Source: Saccharomyces uvarum (taxonomy: Eukaryota; Ascomycota; Saccharomycetes; Saccharomycetales; Saccharomycetaceae). Taken from it: a stretch of 64,000 bases of DNA. The position numbers and the translations under genes were made by a program. Location of the stretch: contig OX365940.1 of NCBI GenBank assembly GCA_947243795.1, positions 868,001 through 932,000 of the forward strand. The letters run 5' to 3'. This document shows, piece after piece, positions 61,291-64,000 of the stretch; position 1 is the stretch's first letter, and each line of letters starts with the position of its first letter. The notes beneath the pieces were generated by a model, which worked only from the letters and a program-made list of their open reading frames with translations, was not told where the DNA came from and ran no database searches.

Positions 61291-61791
61291 ATTTCGCTGC
61301 TACACTGTTACGCCGCTGTTTCAACGGCCCTGTTCATTGCATGAAGAAAAGAAACACCGAAAGTAGAAGTGTCTAGCCATCCATTACGTCAGAAGGAGAA
61401 AATCCTCTCCTAGCGCGTCTCGGGAAATATACCGTTTTTGGTTGGAGGATTCTGCTACATAACTACAACATAGCTATTGCCCTTGGTTACTCCGGGATAA
61501 TGGCAAGCCGAACAGTGTTTAGATCCCGATAAGGGCACCGCTACTTGGTTCATTTGCAATAAAGCTCCATATGAACACTCGTAGCAAACAGGCAAATAAA
61601 CATAGTAGTTAGGTAAGCTTCAATTTTGCCCTCTTTCTTGATAATCCCGGAGTACATACATTCACGGGTATATAAACAGATAAGAAAGTTCGTATTGCTT
61701 GTTTTCGCCAGTTATTTTAAATATGATTCCTACATGAATATCTCCAGTGTCCCTAAAGATAAAAAAACATAGGAAAAATAGAGACTGCAAG

Positions 61792-63480
61792 ATGAAGGAA
61801 TCAAAAATATCTAAGATTAAGGCCAGATTTATCAATAGAACCAGTCATTGGGGACTGACGGGCCAGAAACTGCGGTACTTCATCACCATCACGTCTATGA
61901 CAGGTTTCTCCCTGTTTGGATACGACCAAGGGTTGATGGCCAGTCTGATTACTGGTAAACAGTTTAATTATGAATTTCCGGCTACGAAAGAAGTTGGCGA
62001 CCATGACAGACACGCAACCGTTGTGCAGGGCGCTACTACTTCTTGTTATGAATTGGGTTGTTTTGCAGGCTCGTTGTTTGTTATGTTCTACGGTGAAAGG
62101 ATTGGTAGGAAACCACTTATCCTGATGGGTTCTATTATCACCATTGTAGGTGCAACTATCTCCACAAGCGCTTTCCGTGACTACTGGGCATTGGGCCAGT
62201 TTATTATTGGGAGAGTTGTTACGGGTATTGGTACGGGTTTGAATACATCTACCATTCCTGTTTGGCAATCCGAAATGTCCAAGGCAGAAAATAGAGGTTT
62301 GCTGGTTAATTTGGAGGGTTCTACAATTGCATTTGGTACCATGATTGCTTATTGGATTGATTTTGGGTTTTCTTACACGAACTCTTCTGTTCAATGGAGA
62401 TTCCCTGTATCGATGCAGATTGTTTTTGCCCTCTTTCTCTTTGCTTTCATGATTAATTTACCTGAATCACCACGCTGGTTGATTTCCCAAAGTCGAACTG
62501 AAGAGGCTCGTTACTTGGTAGGAACGCTAGACGATGCAGACCCAAATGATGAGGAGGTTGTCACAGAAGTTGCCATGCTTCACGATGCTGTTAACAGGAC
62601 TAAACACGAGAGTCATTCTTTATCAAACCTGTTCTCCAGAGGTAAATCCCAAAACTTGCAGAGAGCTTTGATTGCTGCTTCAACCCAATTTTTCCAGCAA
62701 TTCACCGGCTGTAATGCTGCTATATATTATTCTACTGTGTTATTCAACAAGACGATCAAACTGGATTATAGGTTATCAATGATTATAGGTGGGGTGTTCT
62801 CAACGATTTACGCCCTCTCTACTATTGGATCATTTTTCTTAATTGAAAAATTGGGTAGACGTAAGCTATTTTTATTGGGTGCTACTGGCCAAGCGATTTC
62901 ATTTACAATCACCTTTGCATGTTTGGTTAAGGAGAATGAAGCAAATGCAAGAGGTGCTGCTGTTGGTTTGTTTTTGTTCATTACGTTCTTTGGTTTATCT
63001 TTGTTATCACTACCATGGATATATCCGCCAGAAATTGCATCTATGAAAGTTCGTGCGTCAACAAATGCTTTTTCCACATGTACCAATTGGTTGTGTAACT
63101 TTGCAGTTGTCATGTTCACTCCAATATTTATCGAACAATCAGGGTGGGGCTGTTACTTATTCTTTGCTGTTATGAATTATCTGTACATTCCAGTTATCTT
63201 TTTTTTCTACCCTGAAACTGCTGGTAGAAGTTTGGAAGAAATCGACATCATCTTTGCTAAGGCTCATGAGGATGGCACTCAACCATGGAGAGTTGCCAAA
63301 AACTTGCCTAAGTTATCCTTGCAAGAAATCGGTGATCATAGTAATGCCTTTGGTTCATATGACGAAGATCTGGAAAAGGAAGATTTTGCTGAAGACAGGG
63401 TAGAAGACACTGATAACCAACTTAATGGTGATAGCTCTTCTAATTCTAACATAGAAAATGAAGACAGCTCTGAAAAGTAA
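61792..63480 (+). CDS. STL1: STL1, glycerol/H+ symporter
   Basis: Stl1 is a major-facilitator family protein of the plasma membrane that takes up glycerol with protons, important in osmotic shock, cold and respiratory growth on glycerol. The open frame starts 15 codons upstream at a GTG; the ATG at 61792 (MKESKISK) aligns with the S. cerevisiae start and gives 562 residues (S. cerevisiae 569). Motifs seen are GYDQGLMASLITG in TM1, GERIGRKPL in loop 2-3, LPESPRWLIS after TM6, QQFTGCNAAIYYST in TM7, and YPETAGRSLEEID after TM12. The acidic C-terminal tail is shorter than in S. cerevisiae. In S. cerevisiae STL1 sits near the right end of chromosome IV, so this location implies a duplicated or relocated copy. 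Confidence 0.94.
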   Translation: MKESKISKIKARFINRTSHWGLTGQKLRYFITITSMTGFSLFGYDQGLMASLITGKQFNYEFPATKEVGDHDRHATVVQGATTSCYELGCFAGSLFVMFYGERIGRKPLILMGSIITIVGATISTSAFRDYWALGQFIIGRVVTGIGTGLNTSTIPVWQSEMSKAENRGLLVNLEGSTIAFGTMIAYWIDFGFSYTNSSVQWRFPVSMQIVFALFLFAFMINLPESPRWLISQSRTEEARYLVGTLDDADPNDEEVVTEVAMLHDAVNRTKHESHSLSNLFSRGKSQNLQRALIAASTQFFQQFTGCNAAIYYSTVLFNKTIKLDYRLSMIIGGVFSTIYALSTIGSFFLIEKLGRRKLFLLGATGQAISFTITFACLVKENEANARGAAVGLFLFITFFGLSLLSLPWIYPPEIASMKVRASTNAFSTCTNWLCNFAVVMFTPIFIEQSGWGCYLFFAVMNYLYIPVIFFFYPETAGRSLEEIDIIFAKAHEDGTQPWRVAKNLPKLSLQEIGDHSNAFGSYDEDLEKEDFAEDRVEDTDNQLNGDSSSNSNIENEDSSEK

Positions 63481-64000
63481 TGATAATTATTCCGCCAGTT
63501 TACAATGCCATTTTGTATCTCTCATTTAAAAGGTATTTTCAGGGCCCGCCAATTTATATTCTTAATGCTATACAATTTCAATATATATATTCAGTCGTTT
63601 TGTCTGTCTTATGAAAGCTCAACTATCTTCACACTACTCGTATCGACAGAGATATCTATAAAGAAACGAAAATTTACAGCTTAGCCAACTATGTAGTGTT
63701 AATATTTATTGATTTATGCATCCTGTTTTATTGGTGTTGACTGCACACTAACCGAGATGGCTAAAGGGGCAGAAGCAATCTGCCCCGGTTTGACCACTCT
63801 CTTAGGCTGTCACCGATCTGCCAATTGAAATCTATCTAGCTCTGCAATGAATGCTGACATTACTGTGTCAATTGTCGATGATAATATGAGCACCAATGGT
63901 AATATAGGTTGATCAGGAATAGTGCTGCTGACATTCCTGAATTTGAAGCGGCTGAGCAGCAGATCATCGATTGGCTAAGTTGATCATTCACAATGGTAAA
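63481..64000. other. STL1 3' flank, window end
   Basis: The last 520 bases hold AT-rich STL1 3' sequence and then a less AT-rich part from about 63740. No gene was identified. A 26-codon frame at 63903-63980 (ending IIDWLS) reads like protein but is too short to assign. Confidence 0.5.

Larger units (their letters stand above)
58915..61791. other. Gene-poor stretch between THI5-family gene and STL1
   Basis: A 2.9-kb stretch has no intact gene of a recognised family. Several ATG frames exist (for example 60487-60675, which begins with a signal-like MYRLTQAIQLVYMLLS, and 60697-61140) but they overlap each other and resemble nothing known. A CACGTG is at 60803-60808. The right end (61000-61791) is the STL1 upstream region with Mig1-type cores and a small tandem repeat. 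Confidence 0.5.

Noticed and set aside
1-64000. Ty elements, solo LTRs, telomeric or X/Y' repeats
   Set aside because: I looked for the familiar LTR ends and telomeric TG repeats and saw none. A RepeatMasker-type search could still find degraded pieces.

Overview
The window is a chromosome-arm end from a Saccharomyces sensu stricto yeast that is close to, but not, S. cerevisiae. Genes are single-exon and compact. Many proteins have exactly the S. cerevisiae length (FKS3 1785, PSE1 1089, PRE5 234, YMR315W 349, ADH6 360, SAM3 587, SAM4 325 aa) but carry scattered substitutions. The species cannot be fixed from the sequence alone; S. mikatae, kudriavzevii, arboricola, jurei, eubayanus or uvarum are all possible.

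Region 1 (1-39.4 kb) is the conserved right arm of chromosome XIII in S. cerevisiae order (from memory of the YMR3xx series): UBP15 (3' part only), SCW10, FKS3, GAS1, PSE1, NIP1, YMR310C, GLC8, ELP6, TGL3, PRE5, YMR315W, DIA1, YMR317W, ADH6, FET4. It mixes cell-wall enzymes (SCW10, FKS3, GAS1, with SBF-type sites before GAS1), ribosome-biogenesis or translation genes (PSE1, NIP1, YMR310C, ELP6, with RRPE/PAC elements), lipid, proteasome and redox functions, and iron uptake. DIA1 is split by one in-frame TGA. YMR317W is a repeat-rich Ser/Thr mucin-like gene, longer than I recall for S. cerevisiae.

Region 2 (39.4-43.1 kb) is a 3.8-kb stretch without a convincing gene. It holds the FET4 promoter (Aft-type and Rox1-like motifs) and possibly decayed coding sequence.

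Region 3 (43.1-64 kb) is subtelomeric and looks like a nutrient-scavenging island: SAM4 and SAM3 (S-methylmethionine/S-adenosylmethionine use), an extra DIP5-like amino-acid permease, an HXT13/15/16/17-type transporter convergent with a mannitol dehydrogenase (polyol uptake and oxidation), the SNO-SNZ-THI5-family module (vitamin B6, and thiamine pyrimidine made from it), and STL1 (glycerol/H+ symport). In S. cerevisiae these modules lie on several different chromosome ends. Their presence in one arm, with an intact SAM4-SAM3 pair where S. cerevisiae keeps only a SAM4-like remnant (YMR321C), is the main structural point of the window.

No tRNA, rRNA, CRISPR, Ty element, solo LTR or telomeric repeat was recognised by eye. 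For several genes the first in-frame codon of the open frame is not ATG or lies upstream of the family start; starts given here are the ATGs that match the family.
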